DNA from: a secondary endosymbiont of Ctenarytaina eucalypti
GTDB lineage: Bacteria; Pseudomonadota; Gammaproteobacteria; Enterobacterales; Enterobacteriaceae
Direction of reading: 5' to 3'
Assembly: GCF_000287335.1 (NCBI RefSeq)
Contig: NC_018419.1
Span: forward strand, 992,001-1,056,000
Length of the DNA stretch: 64,000 nt
This document shows positions 10,961 through 22,609 of this stretch, in pieces. Position numbers and translations under genes: made by a program. Below the pieces are notes generated by a model. The model saw only the letters and a program-made list of their open reading frames with translations. It was not told the DNA's origin and ran no database searches. Each line of letters starts with the position of its first letter. Position 1 is the stretch's first letter.

Positions 10961-12830
10961 CTAAGAAACTGCTTGAAGGTACTACCCCCTAAGATTTTAG
11001 GAAAACTATATAGCAGGAGAGCATTTATGGCCTAAAAGAAGACATTAACCCACCATATTCTATCTAGACGAAGCAATCCATGTAAGGGCTAGCACAGAAC
11101 CTTATAGATCATGATACTCACGACTTTAAAGCTAACTGTATGCTAGTTCTTAGGCGCGTAACTTCTCGTTAACGTTTTAAAGCATTTTTAAAAATAGTTA
11201 AACAGTTTCAAAGATAGCGCTTTTAGCTGTTTTTTCTTAGGAACAAGTCTTAACATCTTGGTGTTAAAACAGTATGCTTATTTAAGAAAGCGCTATATAA
11301 AAGATTTTCTGTTCAGAAACACAATCTTCAAGATTGCAGTTATCACCTTTCATATAAAAAATAACTGAGAGCGTGTAATATGCTCGCTGTTAATATTAGG
11401 AGCATTAAAGGTGCAGAAACCAGTTGTGCCTGAACACCTTTCGGCCCTATCGCCTCTTTCGAGGGGCTTAACAACTATATAAGCGATCGCGCCATTTCCG
11501 TCGCCTTTCTCATCTTCGGCATCAGAATTAGGAAAAGAAAGACGCAAATCAAGCAGTGTTTGTAGTAGAAAGAGACGGGGTTTCATACCAAGAGGGTCGA
11601 TGAAAAGAGCTTAGGTTGCCAAATGTTGTTACCGCTATTGAGCAGACCCACTACTGCTCTACAAAATGATGAAGCTCATTGTATTTAACAATGCTTCACT
11701 AATTTCTTATAGATTACTTCTGTGTTTGAGGTAAACGATTTTCTATTTTAATGGTTAGATAACATATATCACATTAACACATATTACCAAGATCGTTATC
11801 TGTCTCTTCCCTATTTTTCAGTATCATTGCTTTCACTACAGTGCGCAAAGCTTGTGCTGCCGTGTGATGTATGCACGATAATACAACGCAGAATATCCCT
11901 ACACTGCGAATCATGCGATCGATGTTGTTGTGCATTGAGCTTGATAGTAAAATGGGTCTGCGTTGGCTCAACTGTTAATCTGATAGCGCTGCTGAAAGAC
12001 ATTCAGAAAGAGTCTTTAAACCGTTAGCGAGCAAAAATGGTTTTAATATCAGCCACCCATGTCAGGATGCCCTGCAATAATTCATAAACTAATTGAGAGC
12101 ACCGATTTTAAAGGGTTGACTGAATAAAAATGAAAAGTATAGACATTGTCTTGTAAAAAATACTGGATAGTGTAATGAACACCTAGAAAGGCACAACTCG
12201 ATACTCAAGATGTGCTATTCCGATGTCCTAGACAGCGGTTTCGCTAACACGAGCTCTCTGATAAATCTGATAAAGCAAGAAAGCCTACACACTCACTACA
12301 GCGTAGACTGACTTTTCTGATGATAGATTATACTAGCAAAACGTTCTATCAAAAAAAGAGAATACATTGATTTTTCTCTTAGCGGCGCAGTGCATATATT
12401 AGCGAGTCTTGTGCTATAAGAGTCACCACGCGCCGGAAAGCGCATTTTTTCTGCTAAAATATCAGTATGTGAGTGCCATTAATAATCATTAAATTACATA
12501 CAGCACAGCATTCCGAACGCTACTTTACTGCAATAGTTTTGTTCTTATTTACAAGACTGCTGTTAAACATGATGTAAAGATAGGAGCTGTTAATAACAAT
12601 ATCAATATGCTTAACGAGATCATATCGTTAAAAACGATAACCAACGTCGTTATAAAGCACGTTATATGCGATTCAAATAATATTACAGTATGAAATTTTT
12701 TAATTACAAAGTCTGCGGACGCCTTAGGCCCGCGTCATGAACCCTGTATCGTTTTATCACGACGTATCGCGCCGGCTGCCTTAAACAAAGACTGTATAAA
12801 TATGTTAATACTTGATGACATGCACACTTT
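10961..12830. other. 1.9 kb gene-poor stretch upstream of rpmH; no dnaA seen
   Basis: In E. coli dnaA starts on the opposite strand about 0.6 kb upstream of rpmH. No intact dnaA frame exists here and I could not recognise its AAA+ motifs in any frame. A GC-richer island with a 78-codon minus-strand frame (11350-11586) looks like a decayed gene but I cannot name it. No cluster of DnaA boxes was recognised by eye. Confidence 0.5.
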
Positions 12831-12833
12831 TCA

Positions 12834-12862
12834 TTGACTCGAGCGGGTAAAATGATTATCAT
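12834..12862 (+). promoter_or_regulatory. Candidate sigma-70 promoter for the rpmH operon
   Basis: TTGACT (12834-12839), a 17-base spacer and TATCAT (12857-12862) lie about 100 bases before the rpmH start codon. Spacing and both hexamers are good for a housekeeping promoter. No transcript evidence is available. Confidence 0.45.
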
Positions 12863-12940
12863 AAGCGTTTATGTATCTTAAAAAGATTGGCGCGTTTACC
12901 TCGTTACACCACGCGGTTAAACGTGTAAACTGATCAGTAA

Positions 12941-13108
<168 letters not shown>

Positions 13109-13125
13109 GCAAGATTGCCCACCGG

Positions 13126-13485
13126 ATGCCTCGGCTTGAATTTCCCCGGGAGTTACGTTTATTAACTCCACATCATTTTACTTTCGTTTTCCAGCAACCT
13201 CAGAGGTCTGGAACATCGCACGTTACTATCCTTGGGCGATTGAATAAGCTAGGACACCCCCGTGTTGGTTTCGCTATAGCTAAAAAACATGTAAAACGGG
13301 CTCATGAACGCAACCGGATTAAGCGCTTGACACGGGAAAGTTTCCGCTTACATCAGCATACGCTGCCCTCTATGGATTTCGTCGTTATCGCTAAAAACGG
13401 CCTGGCCAATCTCGATAACCATACCCTAAACAAAGTGTTAGAAAAATCATGGTGCCGCCATTGTCGCCAGTCTCAAAACTTCTGA
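13126..13485 (+). CDS. rnpA: Ribonuclease P protein component
   Basis: Protein subunit that helps the RNase P RNA cut 5' leaders from tRNA precursors. The 119 residues match E. coli RnpA in length and throughout. The basic signature [14 protein letters not shown] that contacts RNA is intact. The chosen ATG at 13126 aligns one or two residues inside the E. coli start. Its last 37 bases overlap the start of yidD, the usual arrangement. The RNase P RNA gene rnpB is not in this window. Confidence 0.96.
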   Translation: MPRLEFPRELRLLTPHHFTFVFQQPQRSGTSHVTILGRLNKLGHPRVGFAIAKKHVKRAHERNRIKRLTRESFRLHQHTLPSMDFVVIAKNGLANLDNHTLNKVLEKSWCRHCRQSQNF

Positions 13486-13865
13486 TTGGGGGGATACGCG
13501 GTTATCAACGCGTGATCAGCCCATTGTTGGGACCTCATTGCCGCTTCCAGCCCAGTTGTTCGCAGTATGCAATTGAAGCGATACGCAAGTCTGGTATCTT
13601 AAAAGGCGGCTGGATGACATTAAAACGTGTCTTAAAATGCCATCCTTTGAATCCAGGTGGCGACGATCCCGTGCCGCCAGACCCCTTTATAATAGAGAAC
13701 ACTAATAATGGATTCGCAACGCAATCTTCTTGCTATCACGTTTCTTTGCCTGTCTTTTATGATCTGGCAAGCCTGGCAGACGGACAACGCTTCCCGCTCT
13801 ACCTCTCAGCCTGCAAACCATGCCACCCCTTCGGTAGACCCAGACAGGAAAGAGGTACTTGCTAG
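13449..13865 (+). CDS. yidD: YidD membrane-insertion efficiency factor with abnormal C-terminal read-through
   Basis: YidD is a small inner-membrane-associated protein encoded between rnpA and yidC that assists YidC-dependent insertion. Residues 1-80 match E. coli YidD (85 residues), including [15 protein letters not shown] and the [14 protein letters not shown] motif. The normal stop after PPxPF... has been lost. The frame continues for about 53 more codons, ending at 13865, 158 bases inside yidC in another frame. The tail has no sequence logic of its own. The core is probably functional; the long tail may be tolerated or cleaved. Confidence 0.85.
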   Translation: MVPPLSPVSKLLIGGIRGYQRVISPLLGPHCRFQPSCSQYAIEAIRKSGILKGGWMTLKRVLKCHPLNPGGDDPVPPDPFIIENTNNGFATQSSCYHVSLPVFYDLASLADGQRFPLYLSACKPCHPFGRPRQERGTC

Positions 13866-15345
13866 CAAACAAGGAAAGATAATTACGGTGAAAACTAACG
13901 TGTTATCACTAAAAATTAATACTCACGGCGGTGACATCGAACAAGCGTGCCTTCTGTCTTATCCTGAGAAACTGGGTTCGCCACAGCCTTTTCATTTGCT
14001 GGAAACCTCTGAAGACTTCGTTTATCAGGCACAAAGCGGCCTAATAGGTAACAGCGGCCCGGATAATCCAGATAACGGCGAACGCCCACTGTATGCTAGC
14101 AAGAAGGACAGCTATGTCTTGGAGGATACTCAGAGTGAATTTCTTCACGTTCCACTGACTTATAGCGCTCCGGATGGAGCGATATATACTAAGACTTTTA
14201 TCTTAAAACGCGACGCTTTTGCATTAAATGTCAATTACGAGGTTCATAACACCAGCGAAAATCCGCTTGAGTTAATATTGTTTGGTCAACTAAAGCAGTC
14301 GATAGAGTATCCCAAGTCTTACAATGCTGGTAGCAGAAACTTCGCATTGCAGACTTACCGCGGCACCGCTTATTCCACTACTGACAACAAATATCAGAAA
14401 TACAGCTTTAGAGACATCAAGGAAGAAAACCTCTCTGTTAGCACAGTAGGAGGATGGGTCGCGATGCTGCAGCAGTATTTTGCCACAGCTTGGGTACCTT
14501 GCACCCAAGGAACCAACACTTTCTATACTACGGATTTAGGTAATGGACAAGCGGTTGTTGGTTTTAAAGCCTCGCCTATCACTGTGCCAGTTGGAAGCCA
14601 TGCCGAGCTTAAGGCTATGTTATGGTTAGGTCCTGAAATTCAGGACAAAATGGCATCTATCGCCCAGCACCTAGATCTTGCGGTTGATTACGGCTACTTA
14701 TGGTTCATCTCACAACCTTTGTTTAAATTGCTAAAATTTATCCACAGCTATATCGATAATTGGGGCTTCTCCATTATTATCATTACTTTTATTGTACGCG
14801 GCATCATGTACCCCTTAACTAAGGCGCAGTACACAGCGATTGCTAAGATGCAAATGTTGCAACCGAAACTGGCGGCGATGCGGGGGCGCCTCAGCTATGA
14901 TAAACAGCGCCAGAGCCAGGAAATGATGGCGTTGTACAAATCTGAAAAAGTGAACCCATTGGGCGGTTGCATGCCCCTTCTGATCCAGATGCCGATTTTC
15001 CTAGCGCTGTATTATATGCTATCAAGCTCTATCGAATTACGCCATGCGCCGTTTGCGTTTTGGATCCATGACCTCTCGACCCAGGATCCTTACTATATCT
15101 TGCCTTTACTGATGGGGATGACCATGTTCTTTATTCAGCAGATGTCGTCGACCACTATTGCTGACCCTTTGCAAAAGAAGATCATGGCTTTTATGCCGAT
15201 AATATTTACTGTATTCTTCTTGTGGTTCCCATCTGGTCTTGTGCTGTACTACATTGTCAGCAATCTGGTGACCATTATTCAGCAGAAGTTGATTTATCGC
15301 GGCCTAGAAAAGCACGGGCTGCATAGCAGTAATAAAAAAGCTTAA
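13708..15345 (+). CDS. yidC: Membrane protein insertase YidC/Oxa1
   Basis: Inner-membrane insertase acting alone or with SecYEG. The 545 residues compare with 548 in E. coli. The start MDSQRNLL is the conserved YidC N-terminus with its first membrane helix (about residues 7-22). The periplasmic P1 domain follows. The conserved C-terminal five-helix core contains the positively charged groove segment and motifs such as [16 protein letters not shown]. The start lies inside the run-on end of yidD. A short inverted repeat (GGGCTGCA, 15316-15323 and 15353-15360) spans the stop codon. Confidence 0.97.
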   Translation: MDSQRNLLAITFLCLSFMIWQAWQTDNASRSTSQPANHATPSVDPDRKEVLASKQGKIITVKTNVLSLKINTHGGDIEQACLLSYPEKLGSPQPFHLLETSEDFVYQAQSGLIGNSGPDNPDNGERPLYASKKDSYVLEDTQSEFLHVPLTYSAPDGAIYTKTFILKRDAFALNVNYEVHNTSENPLELILFGQLKQSIEYPKSYNAGSRNFALQTYRGTAYSTTDNKYQKYSFRDIKEENLSVSTVGGWVAMLQQYFATAWVPCTQGTNTFYTTDLGNGQAVVGFKASPITVPVGSHAELKAMLWLGPEIQDKMASIAQHLDLAVDYGYLWFISQPLFKLLKFIHSYIDNWGFSIIIITFIVRGIMYPLTKAQYTAIAKMQMLQPKLAAMRGRLSYDKQRQSQEMMALYKSEKVNPLGGCMPLLIQMPIFLALYYMLSSSIELRHAPFAFWIHDLSTQDPYYILPLLMGMTMFFIQQMSSTTIADPLQKKIMAFMPIIFTVFFLWFPSGLVLYYIVSNLVTIIQQKLIYRGLEKHGLHSSNKKA

Positions 15346-15440
15346 TAAAGCGTGCAGCCCCTATCTCTATTTAAGTTGACGAGGCATATTGCATGTCTTT
15401 TTTTTTGAAACGCGCCGCGCGGCGATAATTGAGCATGTGA

Positions 15441-16808
15441 ATGAGTCAGATGGATACTATTATTGCTCTTGCCACTCCGCCAGGTCGTGGCGGAGTCGGC
15501 ATTCTCCGCGTCTCTGGCGCCCTATCTGCTAAGGTGGCTTGTATGCTACTCGGTAAGCTGCCGCAGCCTCGGAGGGCAGAATATTGGCCGTTTCGTAACG
15601 AGGACGGCTCTACGATTGATCAGGGTATCGCCCTCTTCTTCCCGGGCCCCCATTCCTTTACCGGTGAAGATGTCTTAGAATTACAAGCGCATGGCGGCCC
15701 GGTGATCCTAGATCTGTTGCTGCAGCGCATTGTATCAACGCCAGGGGTGCGCATTGCCCATCCTGGTGAGTTTTCGCAACGCGCCTTTCTTAATGAAAAG
15801 ATAGATCTTGCGCAGGCAGAGGCAATTATAGATCTCATTGATGCGAGCTCGGTGCAAGCTGCCCGCTCCGCGATGAACTCATTACAAGGGGCGTTTTCCC
15901 GGCGTATTCATGACTTAGTGGAGATGCTCACAAGCCTAAGAATCTATGTCGAAGCCGCTATAGACTTCCCTGATGAAGATATTGATCCCCTGTCTGATGG
16001 TAAAATTGAAGCGAGTTTGAACGCGATTATCGCCAGCCTTGATGGCGTACGTATCGCAGCACGCCAGGGTAGTCTTTTACGTGAAGGCATAAAAGTAGTG
16101 ATTGCCGGTAAGCCGAATGCTGGAAAATCTAGCCTGCTAAACGCGCTAGTGGGTCGCGAAGTTGCCATTGTTACGACAATCGCCGGTACAACACGGGATG
16201 TGTTGCGTGAACATATCCATCTAGACGGTGGAATGCCTCTGCACATTATAGATACCGCAGGCTTGCGTGAGGCTCAAGATGAAGTGGAGAAGATCGGCAT
16301 TAAGCATGCTTGGCGTGAAATCGAACAGGCGGATCATGTTCTACTAATAGTAGATGCGACTATTACCCCTGTGAATGAGTCAGATATGCTTTGGCCGACG
16401 TTCATTGCCCGGTTGCCCCCCGGCATGCCAATGACATTAGTGCGCAATAAAGTCGACTTGACTGGTGAACGAATTTCTATTATGCAATGCAATTGTTACA
16501 AACTGATCACTCTTTGTGCTCAGTCGGGGGTTGGAGTGGACCTACTGCGTAACCATTTGAAAGAAAGCGTAGGTTTTACCGGTAGCCATGAGGGGGGATT
16601 TTTAGCCCGAAGACGCCATTTGAACGCGCTAGAAAATGCTGCTACGCACTTGCAGAAAGGGAAAGAACACTTCGTATTTACTTATTCTACAGAGCTTCTA
16701 GCGGAAGAATTGAGACTAGCGCAATCAATGCTGAGTGAAATTACCGGTGAAGTCAGTGCTGATGACCTGCTAGGAAGGATTTTTTCTAGTTTCTGCATTG
16801 GAAAGTGA
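15441..16808 (+). CDS. mnmE: tRNA uridine-34 5-carboxymethylaminomethyl modification GTPase MnmE
   Basis: With MnmG it modifies wobble uridine in several tRNAs. The 455 residues match the E. coli enzyme (454). The N-terminal tetrahydrofolate-binding domain opens with [16 protein letters not shown]. The inserted G domain has GKPNAGKSS, the DTAG motif (IIDTAGLRE) and NKVD. The protein ends in the catalytic CIGK motif, here FCIGK. It closes the rpmH-rnpA-yidD-yidC-mnmE cluster; mnmG is not in the window. Confidence 0.97.
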   Translation: MSQMDTIIALATPPGRGGVGILRVSGALSAKVACMLLGKLPQPRRAEYWPFRNEDGSTIDQGIALFFPGPHSFTGEDVLELQAHGGPVILDLLLQRIVSTPGVRIAHPGEFSQRAFLNEKIDLAQAEAIIDLIDASSVQAARSAMNSLQGAFSRRIHDLVEMLTSLRIYVEAAIDFPDEDIDPLSDGKIEASLNAIIASLDGVRIAARQGSLLREGIKVVIAGKPNAGKSSLLNALVGREVAIVTTIAGTTRDVLREHIHLDGGMPLHIIDTAGLREAQDEVEKIGIKHAWREIEQADHVLLIVDATITPVNESDMLWPTFIARLPPGMPMTLVRNKVDLTGERISIMQCNCYKLITLCAQSGVGVDLLRNHLKESVGFTGSHEGGFLARRRHLNALENAATHLQKGKEHFVFTYSTELLAEELRLAQSMLSEITGEVSADDLLGRIFSSFCIGK

Positions 16809-18028
16809 ATCTCATTTTTTAAGACATACTTTCATACTACGTCATAACTAACGATAAAACTACAGTGCTTTTTGCATGCATAAGAAATGACGACATCTTA
16901 TCTGTTATCGTAAAGATGTTCTCTACAAAACTCTCTTCTATACGGATAAAGTCTAATATAATCATATTGTTAATACCTTTCATCATTTACACCGTTTTTT
17001 TAATTTTCCTGACAATCAGTCAGGGAGTGATGTGAAGCAACGCGCTTTTAGGTAATGATATGATGAGGTCACCAAAAGTAGTGTAACGTATCTTTTCATA
17101 AAAAAATTTTAACATTACTGTCCAGATCAACTGACAGCGTATTTTCCAAAGTTGTGAGGCGCTCTAAGCGTATCTATCTATAAAACCCTATTGCTTTATG
17201 AATAAAAATTTACTTTTATAGAAACTGAAATGACAGAACGTTACTCAGCTGCGGACATGAATCACAGTGATCATGATGAAGCGTATGTTTAGTTTTAGCT
17301 AAGGATGTTTACAGTACATCATTGATGTGAAGCGTGCTGTAGCCTTACTCCCCGTCTGCTAAAATGCCTAGATTGTTCGTGCCTGAAAAATAGAGATGAA
17401 AATAGCGTCTATCAGCATATAAACATCAAGAAATGACAGGATTAAGTGTTGCGCTCTTGTTAGCACTGATCGTTGAATGTAGAGTACAGTAGACTTGACT
17501 GTTTAGAAGTGTGGTGTTTCTAAGACTATAGAATATTATCAACGTCGTATAATAGCACATGGCGTGAGATAAGAAATGATTGTTGTTGCTTGATCGCACA
17601 GCAGTAGCAGCTATACATGAGCCCTGCCGGCTTTGATACAGAAGATTTGACTTATTCTAAAAGAATCTGTAGCTAATAGGCATTGAAGACGCAATGCACT
17701 ATCATGATTTTCTGTTAAAGAAAATCAAGACGATCCTTCGGTATGCCTTTATGACGTATAAAAAAATCGATTAAGCTAGTCGATATAGTATGGCCATAAT
17801 CATGTGCTTTTGAAGCAAAAGTTAAGCTGCAGTGTTAAATTGAGTCACGAAAAGTAGGTTATTTCTGGCGTTCACGAGCAGCAGAACTTTTTGATATGTC
17901 TATCTTAGTTCCCAAGATTATTGGGAGCAGCATCCGATGCTCATTGACGATACTGTGTAGGTAAGAGAAAAAACATAAATATGACTAAAGATCTCACCTT
18001 ATGACGCTTTTAAAAATAATTAAGATTA
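16809..18028. other. 1.2 kb gene-poor stretch between mnmE and recB
   Basis: No intact frame or RNA gene recognised. The ptrA gene that precedes recB in E. coli is not recognisable here; its fossil lies instead behind recC at about 34 kb. The left end of a proposed inversion would fall close to 18 kb. Confidence 0.45.
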
Positions 18029-18052
18029 TCCTCCTGGCATGACGCAGGAGGA
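18029..18052. repeat. Small perfect hairpin upstream of recB
   Basis: TCCTCCTG (18029-18036) pairs perfectly with CAGGAGGA (18045-18052) across an 8-base loop, 72 bases before recB. It has no T run after it. It could be a relic terminator or a chance palindrome. Confidence 0.35.
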
Positions 18053-18123
18053 GCGTTGCTAATAGCACAGTGTGCATGCGATTTATTTGATGAAAAAAAT
18101 AACATAGGAAAGCTATTTCGTTG

Positions 18124-21100
18124 ATGAATGCTGAGAGTCTTAACCCTCTCACCTTGCCGCTGCAAGGAGTGCGTCTTATTGAAGCTTCGGCGGGAACCGG
18201 AAAAACCTACACTCTTGCTGTGCTCTACCTTAGACTACTGCTTGGCTTAGGGGGCGAAGCTGCATATTCTCGCCCCCTAAGCGTGAAAGAAATATTGGTG
18301 GTGACATTTACCGAGGTTGCTACCGAAGAGTTGCGATGCCGTATCCGTAAAAATATACATAATCTCCGGTTAGCCTGTTTACAGGGTACCAGCGAAGATC
18401 CCTTACTGTCATCTCTATTGGCGCAGATCAACGATTTTCGGCTTGCAGCATGTTATCTTTTGGCGGCAGAGCGACAGATAGATGAGGCAGCGATTCATAC
18501 CATCCACGGCTTCTGCCAGAGAATCCTTCATCACTATGCTATGGAGTCCGGTATGTTTTTTCAGCAAACATTGATAGAGGATGAATCGTTTTTACGCCAG
18601 CAAGTAAGCGATGACTTTTGGCGCCGGCATTGTTATTTATTACCGCTAGACATTGCACGCATAGTACAGAAATATTGGGAGGGGCCGGAGCAGCTTCTTG
18701 CAGAACTGCTACCGTATCTCCAAGGCGAGATGCCGGTTTTTCCTAACCCGCCTGATATAACCGAGCCGATCATTGCGCGGCATGCGCGTATCATCGCTGC
18801 CATCGACGCCCTAAAGCAAAAATGGCGCGAGTCGTCCGTTGCACTTAGGGAAATCTTTGATAATTATACACTCAACCACTTGATCTCTAATAAGAAGAAT
18901 CTATCAACTTGGCTTGAAAAAATCGATTTTTGGGCGAGTAACTCAACTATAGATTATCAGGTGCCGGATGAGTTAGCGAATTTTAAAATCTCCGCATTAG
19001 GGAAAATAATCACTGACGGTGAGCCACCTAAGCATGAACTTTTTTTCGCAATAGAAGCTTTTTTTCAGCAGAAGCTCTCGCTACGCGAGCTGATTTTCGT
19101 CATGGCTCTAGTAGAAATACGCCGGTCTCTTGAGGAGGAAAAAAAGCAGCGAGCAGAGATCGGATTCGACGATTTGCTGAGTCTTCTGGATCGTACGCTG
19201 TCAGCAGGTGATTCAGCCTTGTGTAAGTCACTGCGCACGCGCTATCCAGTGGCAATAATCGATGAATTTCAGGATACTGACCCACAGCAGTACCGTATTT
19301 TCCGCCAGATTTATAGTAGCCATATCACCTGTGCGTTGTTATTAATAGGCGACCCAAAACAGGCTATTTATGCGTTTCGTGGAGCCGATATTTTCACCTA
19401 CATGCGAGCTCGTAGTGAAGTAGATGCTTATTATACCCTTGACACAAACTGGCGGTCTTCGGCAGGGATGATCAATGCAGTAAATCAACTGTTCCAAAAT
19501 CTTTATATGCCGTTTATTTTCAGCGCTATTCCTTTTTTTTCTGTGAGGTCTGTCGACAGAAATACCGGCCTGCGCCTAGTAGTACAACAGCAGTCTCAAC
19601 CGGCGCTACGCATCTGGCTACAATCAGGCGGTGCTGTAAGTATAAGGGAGTACCAAGAATGCATGGCGCATCAGTGTGCCGTAACCATTCGAGAATGGCT
19701 AGATGCAGCACGCTTAGGTAAAGCCTGGCTTGAAGGGCGACAAGGAAATCAGGCCCTACGGGCGTCAGATATTACCGTACTGGTGCGGAATCGTAATGAG
19801 GGCACACTGGTACGCACAGCGTTAGCGGCTCTCAAGATCCCCGCGGTGTATCTATCTAACCGGGATAGTGTCTTCGAAACACTCGAGGCCCGTGAATTGC
19901 AATTTATCCTGCAAGCAGTCTTAGCACCTGAGAACAATACCTGGATGCGCCTTGCCCTATCCACCAGGCTGCTGGGATTGAATGCCGCAGCTCTTGATGT
20001 GCTGAATAATGATGAAGACCGATGGGAGAAGTGGTTTGAAGAGTTTTCCCGCTATCGTGAGCGCTGGAAAAAACACGGTGTACTGCCCATGCTACGCCAA
20101 ATACTGATTAACTATCGGCTTGCTGAAAGACTTTTAGCAAGCGAGAGAGGCGAACGCAGACTGACTGACGTACTGCATATAGGAGAACTACTGCAGGAAG
20201 CCTCTATGAAGCTCGAAAACGAATTTTCACTGGTCCGTTGGCTTATTCTGCAAGTGGAATCTCCACAACCACAGGTGAAAAATCAGCAATTACGGCTCGA
20301 AAGCGATGCTCATCTAGTGCAAATTATAACGGTACACAAATCTAAAGGGCTGGAGTTCCCCATAGTGTTCTTGCCGTTTCCGGCTGATTTTCGATTGAAC
20401 AAGCAACCACTGTTTCACAATCGTGCGTCTTACACCGCCTGCCTGGATCTCAGTAAGGATGCAGAAAGTTTACGGTTGGCAGAAGAAGAGCGGTTGGCAG
20501 AAGATGTGCGTCTTTTATACGTGGCGCTAACACGCTCTATCTACCATTGCAGTCTCGGCATTGCACCGTTATTCCGTAGTAGACGTAAAAAAACTGGAGT
20601 TAGCGATCTGCATTTAAGTGCACTTGGCTACCTCATTCAGCAGGGGAAGGCATGTGATGCAAATGTTTTGCATAAGCGCCTCGCGGCGCTGGTGAGGCGT
20701 GCCGGCGGCGATATAGCATTAAGAAAGACCCTAAAAGTAACGGGGACACCGCTTACGGCCGCACCTGCACCTTTGCCCGTTCTCGGTGCGCGTAGTTTTC
20801 CTGGACTTCAGCGCGATCCCTGGCGCGTGACTAGCTATACCGGACTTCAGCGGTACTTTAGTCCCGCGGTAATGGCGCTGAAGCAGTCGTCCAGATTAGA
20901 TGTGGGCGTCAGGAGTTCTGGTAGGCAGCAGAAAAGGCTCTCGTTGACACCACATACCTTTCCACGCGGTGTATTACCGGGGCTATTTCTGCATGATCTA
21001 TTTAAAACGCTAGATTTCAACCGCCCCGTAGACCCAAAGTGGCTGAATCAAAAATTAGCGGAGCAGGGCATTGAAGCGCTTTGGCTTCCAGCGATAACTC

Positions 21101-21696
21101 ACTGGCTGGAATGTGTTATTGCTATGCCGCTGGATGGTAACTCACTCACTTTAGCGCACCTAGGACCTAACAGGCGATATTCTGAATTGCCGTTTTATAT
21201 GTCTATCGATGCAACAGTGCAGGCGCGCGATCTGGACCGCCTTTGCAAACGCCATGATGCACTTTCAGCACGTTGCCTTCAGCTGGCTTTTCCTCCGGTC
21301 AAAGGAATACTAAAAGGTTTTATCGACTTAGTTTTTCACTGGCAGGATCGTTATTACTTATTAGACTATAAAGCTAACTGGCTGGGAAAAGATAGTAGCG
21401 CCTACACGCAGTCGGCAATAGAGGAAGCAATGATCCTTCATCGGTATGATTTACAATATCAGCTTTATACAGTGGCGCTACATCGATTTTTACGTCATCG
21501 TTTGGTGAATTATGAGTATCATCGTAACTTTGGCGGAGTATATTATCTTTTTCTGCGTGGTTTCGATGCACCGACCCTAGGAAATAGTATTTTCTATTGC
21601 CGGCCAGACATAGCCTTAGTCGATGGACTGGACAACTTATTTATCGGTAATAAAATTGCTACCGATGGCGAAAGCCTTTCAAAAAGCATGGAGTGA
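18124..21696 (+). CDS. recB: Exonuclease V (RecBCD) helicase-nuclease beta subunit
   Basis: 3'-5' helicase and nuclease subunit that processes double-strand breaks. The ATG at 18124 is preferred over the adjacent TTG at 18121, giving 1190 residues against 1180 in E. coli. The UvrD/Rep helicase motifs are intact: EASAGTGKT (about 21-28), VVTFTEVATEEL, DEFQDTDPQQY, GDPKQAIYAFRGAD, VYLSNRDSVFETLEA, HKSKGLEFP and LLYVALTRS. The nuclease domain keeps its DYK active site in LLDYKANWLG near residue 1080. recC is also intact but lies 13 kb away on the other strand, and recD appears decayed. So this RecB may work in a RecBC enzyme without RecD. Confidence 0.97.
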   Translation: MNAESLNPLTLPLQGVRLIEASAGTGKTYTLAVLYLRLLLGLGGEAAYSRPLSVKEILVVTFTEVATEELRCRIRKNIHNLRLACLQGTSEDPLLSSLLAQINDFRLAACYLLAAERQIDEAAIHTIHGFCQRILHHYAMESGMFFQQTLIEDESFLRQQVSDDFWRRHCYLLPLDIARIVQKYWEGPEQLLAELLPYLQGEMPVFPNPPDITEPIIARHARIIAAIDALKQKWRESSVALREIFDNYTLNHLISNKKNLSTWLEKIDFWASNSTIDYQVPDELANFKISALGKIITDGEPPKHELFFAIEAFFQQKLSLRELIFVMALVEIRRSLEEEKKQRAEIGFDDLLSLLDRTLSAGDSALCKSLRTRYPVAIIDEFQDTDPQQYRIFRQIYSSHITCALLLIGDPKQAIYAFRGADIFTYMRARSEVDAYYTLDTNWRSSAGMINAVNQLFQNLYMPFIFSAIPFFSVRSVDRNTGLRLVVQQQSQPALRIWLQSGGAVSIREYQECMAHQCAVTIREWLDAARLGKAWLEGRQGNQALRASDITVLVRNRNEGTLVRTALAALKIPAVYLSNRDSVFETLEARELQFILQAVLAPENNTWMRLALSTRLLGLNAAALDVLNNDEDRWEKWFEEFSRYRERWKKHGVLPMLRQILINYRLAERLLASERGERRLTDVLHIGELLQEASMKLENEFSLVRWLILQVESPQPQVKNQQLRLESDAHLVQIITVHKSKGLEFPIVFLPFPADFRLNKQPLFHNRASYTACLDLSKDAESLRLAEEERLAEDVRLLYVALTRSIYHCSLGIAPLFRSRRKKTGVSDLHLSALGYLIQQGKACDANVLHKRLAALVRRAGGDIALRKTLKVTGTPLTAAPAPLPVLGARSFPGLQRDPWRVTSYTGLQRYFSPAVMALKQSSRLDVGVRSSGRQQKRLSLTPHTFPRGVLPGLFLHDLFKTLDFNRPVDPKWLNQKLAEQGIEALWLPAITHWLECVIAMPLDGNSLTLAHLGPNRRYSELPFYMSIDATVQARDLDRLCKRHDALSARCLQLAFPPVKGILKGFIDLVFHWQDRYYLLDYKANWLGKDSSAYTQSAIEEAMILHRYDLQYQLYTVALHRFLRHRLVNYEYHRNFGGVYYLFLRGFDAPTLGNSIFYCRPDIALVDGLDNLFIGNKIATDGESLSKSME

Positions 21697-22049
21697 ATCT
21701 AATAAATAATTATTTTTGATCATTAGATATCTTATGCATACTCAATAGTAGAGGATGCCGATATTGTCAAGTGACCCTGGAAGTATTACTAAAAAAGCGC
21801 TTTGATGACACTTATTATTTCAAACGATGCGCATTTGATCATTATCAAAACTTACATAACTCTCACCTTTTTTTATGAATTAGCACATACTTTTTCCATG
21901 CAGTGTAAAATATTTCCGTTAGGCCTGGTATCTTTGAAAAAGCTCACATAACTTCCTTCTGAAGCTATTTTTAACCGCTCTATGGGGCGCATAGTTTGTT
22001 AGCTGGTCAACATTGATTACCTCGCCGCAGTAAAACAAGGAGCCTTATT

Positions 22050-22600
22050 TTCTTCTTCAAGTGTAATCCCCTGTACTAGACATTATGACAGTAACCTATA
22101 TCGTAATTATAGCTAGCAAAGCCGATGCTATCAGGAAGATGAATACAAAATAATAAATCACAGCACACATGTTTTATTTTATCTTTCCATCTACCGATCG
22201 ATGAGGAAAATGCCTTTGTCTGGGCTTGTCGTATGATGCTGACAGAGACAGGAAGTGCTACTTAAAAAACGTTAAGAATAGTGTGATACATAATTCAATA
22301 GATCCTGTGATCACGCGTTGCGGTTGTATGCGGACATGCAATATCTTTTTTTTGATTTTTCCCAAAAATACCAGCTTGTCTATTGTAGCGGCAGACCTGC
22401 TGCGTTTAAAATGTGGGAAGAGACATGCTGTAATGCCCTCAAAGAACAGTGAAATAATCAATTAGTTATTATCAGATTTTAATGGTCCTACCCGTCTAGA
22501 AAAGTGGGTTGCGATGCCGTCTAGGGGATATGTCCAGCATTGACGCGGATTGCATCAATAATCAAGAATCATGCCATTCTCGCATAACAGTTAGTAAGAA
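22050..22600 (+). pseudogene. recD: Probable fossil of recD
   Basis: Directly follows recB, the E. coli recB-recD position. Three weak matches occur in the expected order and at roughly the expected spacing. A P-V-L...TY-I/LYRN piece at about 22063-22115 recalls the RecD segment around PMILCGDRLYLNRMW. SIVAADLLRL...GKRH at about 22378-22425 recalls the stretch after Walker A (TTTVAKLLAAL...GERCR). A SI...Q(E) piece at about 22537-22570 recalls STLHRLLGAQP. No match alone is convincing, and the GKT loop itself is not preserved. A profile search would decide. Confidence 0.38.
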
Positions 22601-22609
22601 TTTTAAAAA

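Noticed and set aside
11811..12027. Overlapping short frames on both strands
   Set aside because: No similarity and mutually overlapping; typical chance frames of AT-rich DNA.
15463..15838. Small frames inside mnmE on both strands
   Set aside because: Out-of-frame shadows of a clearly conserved gene.
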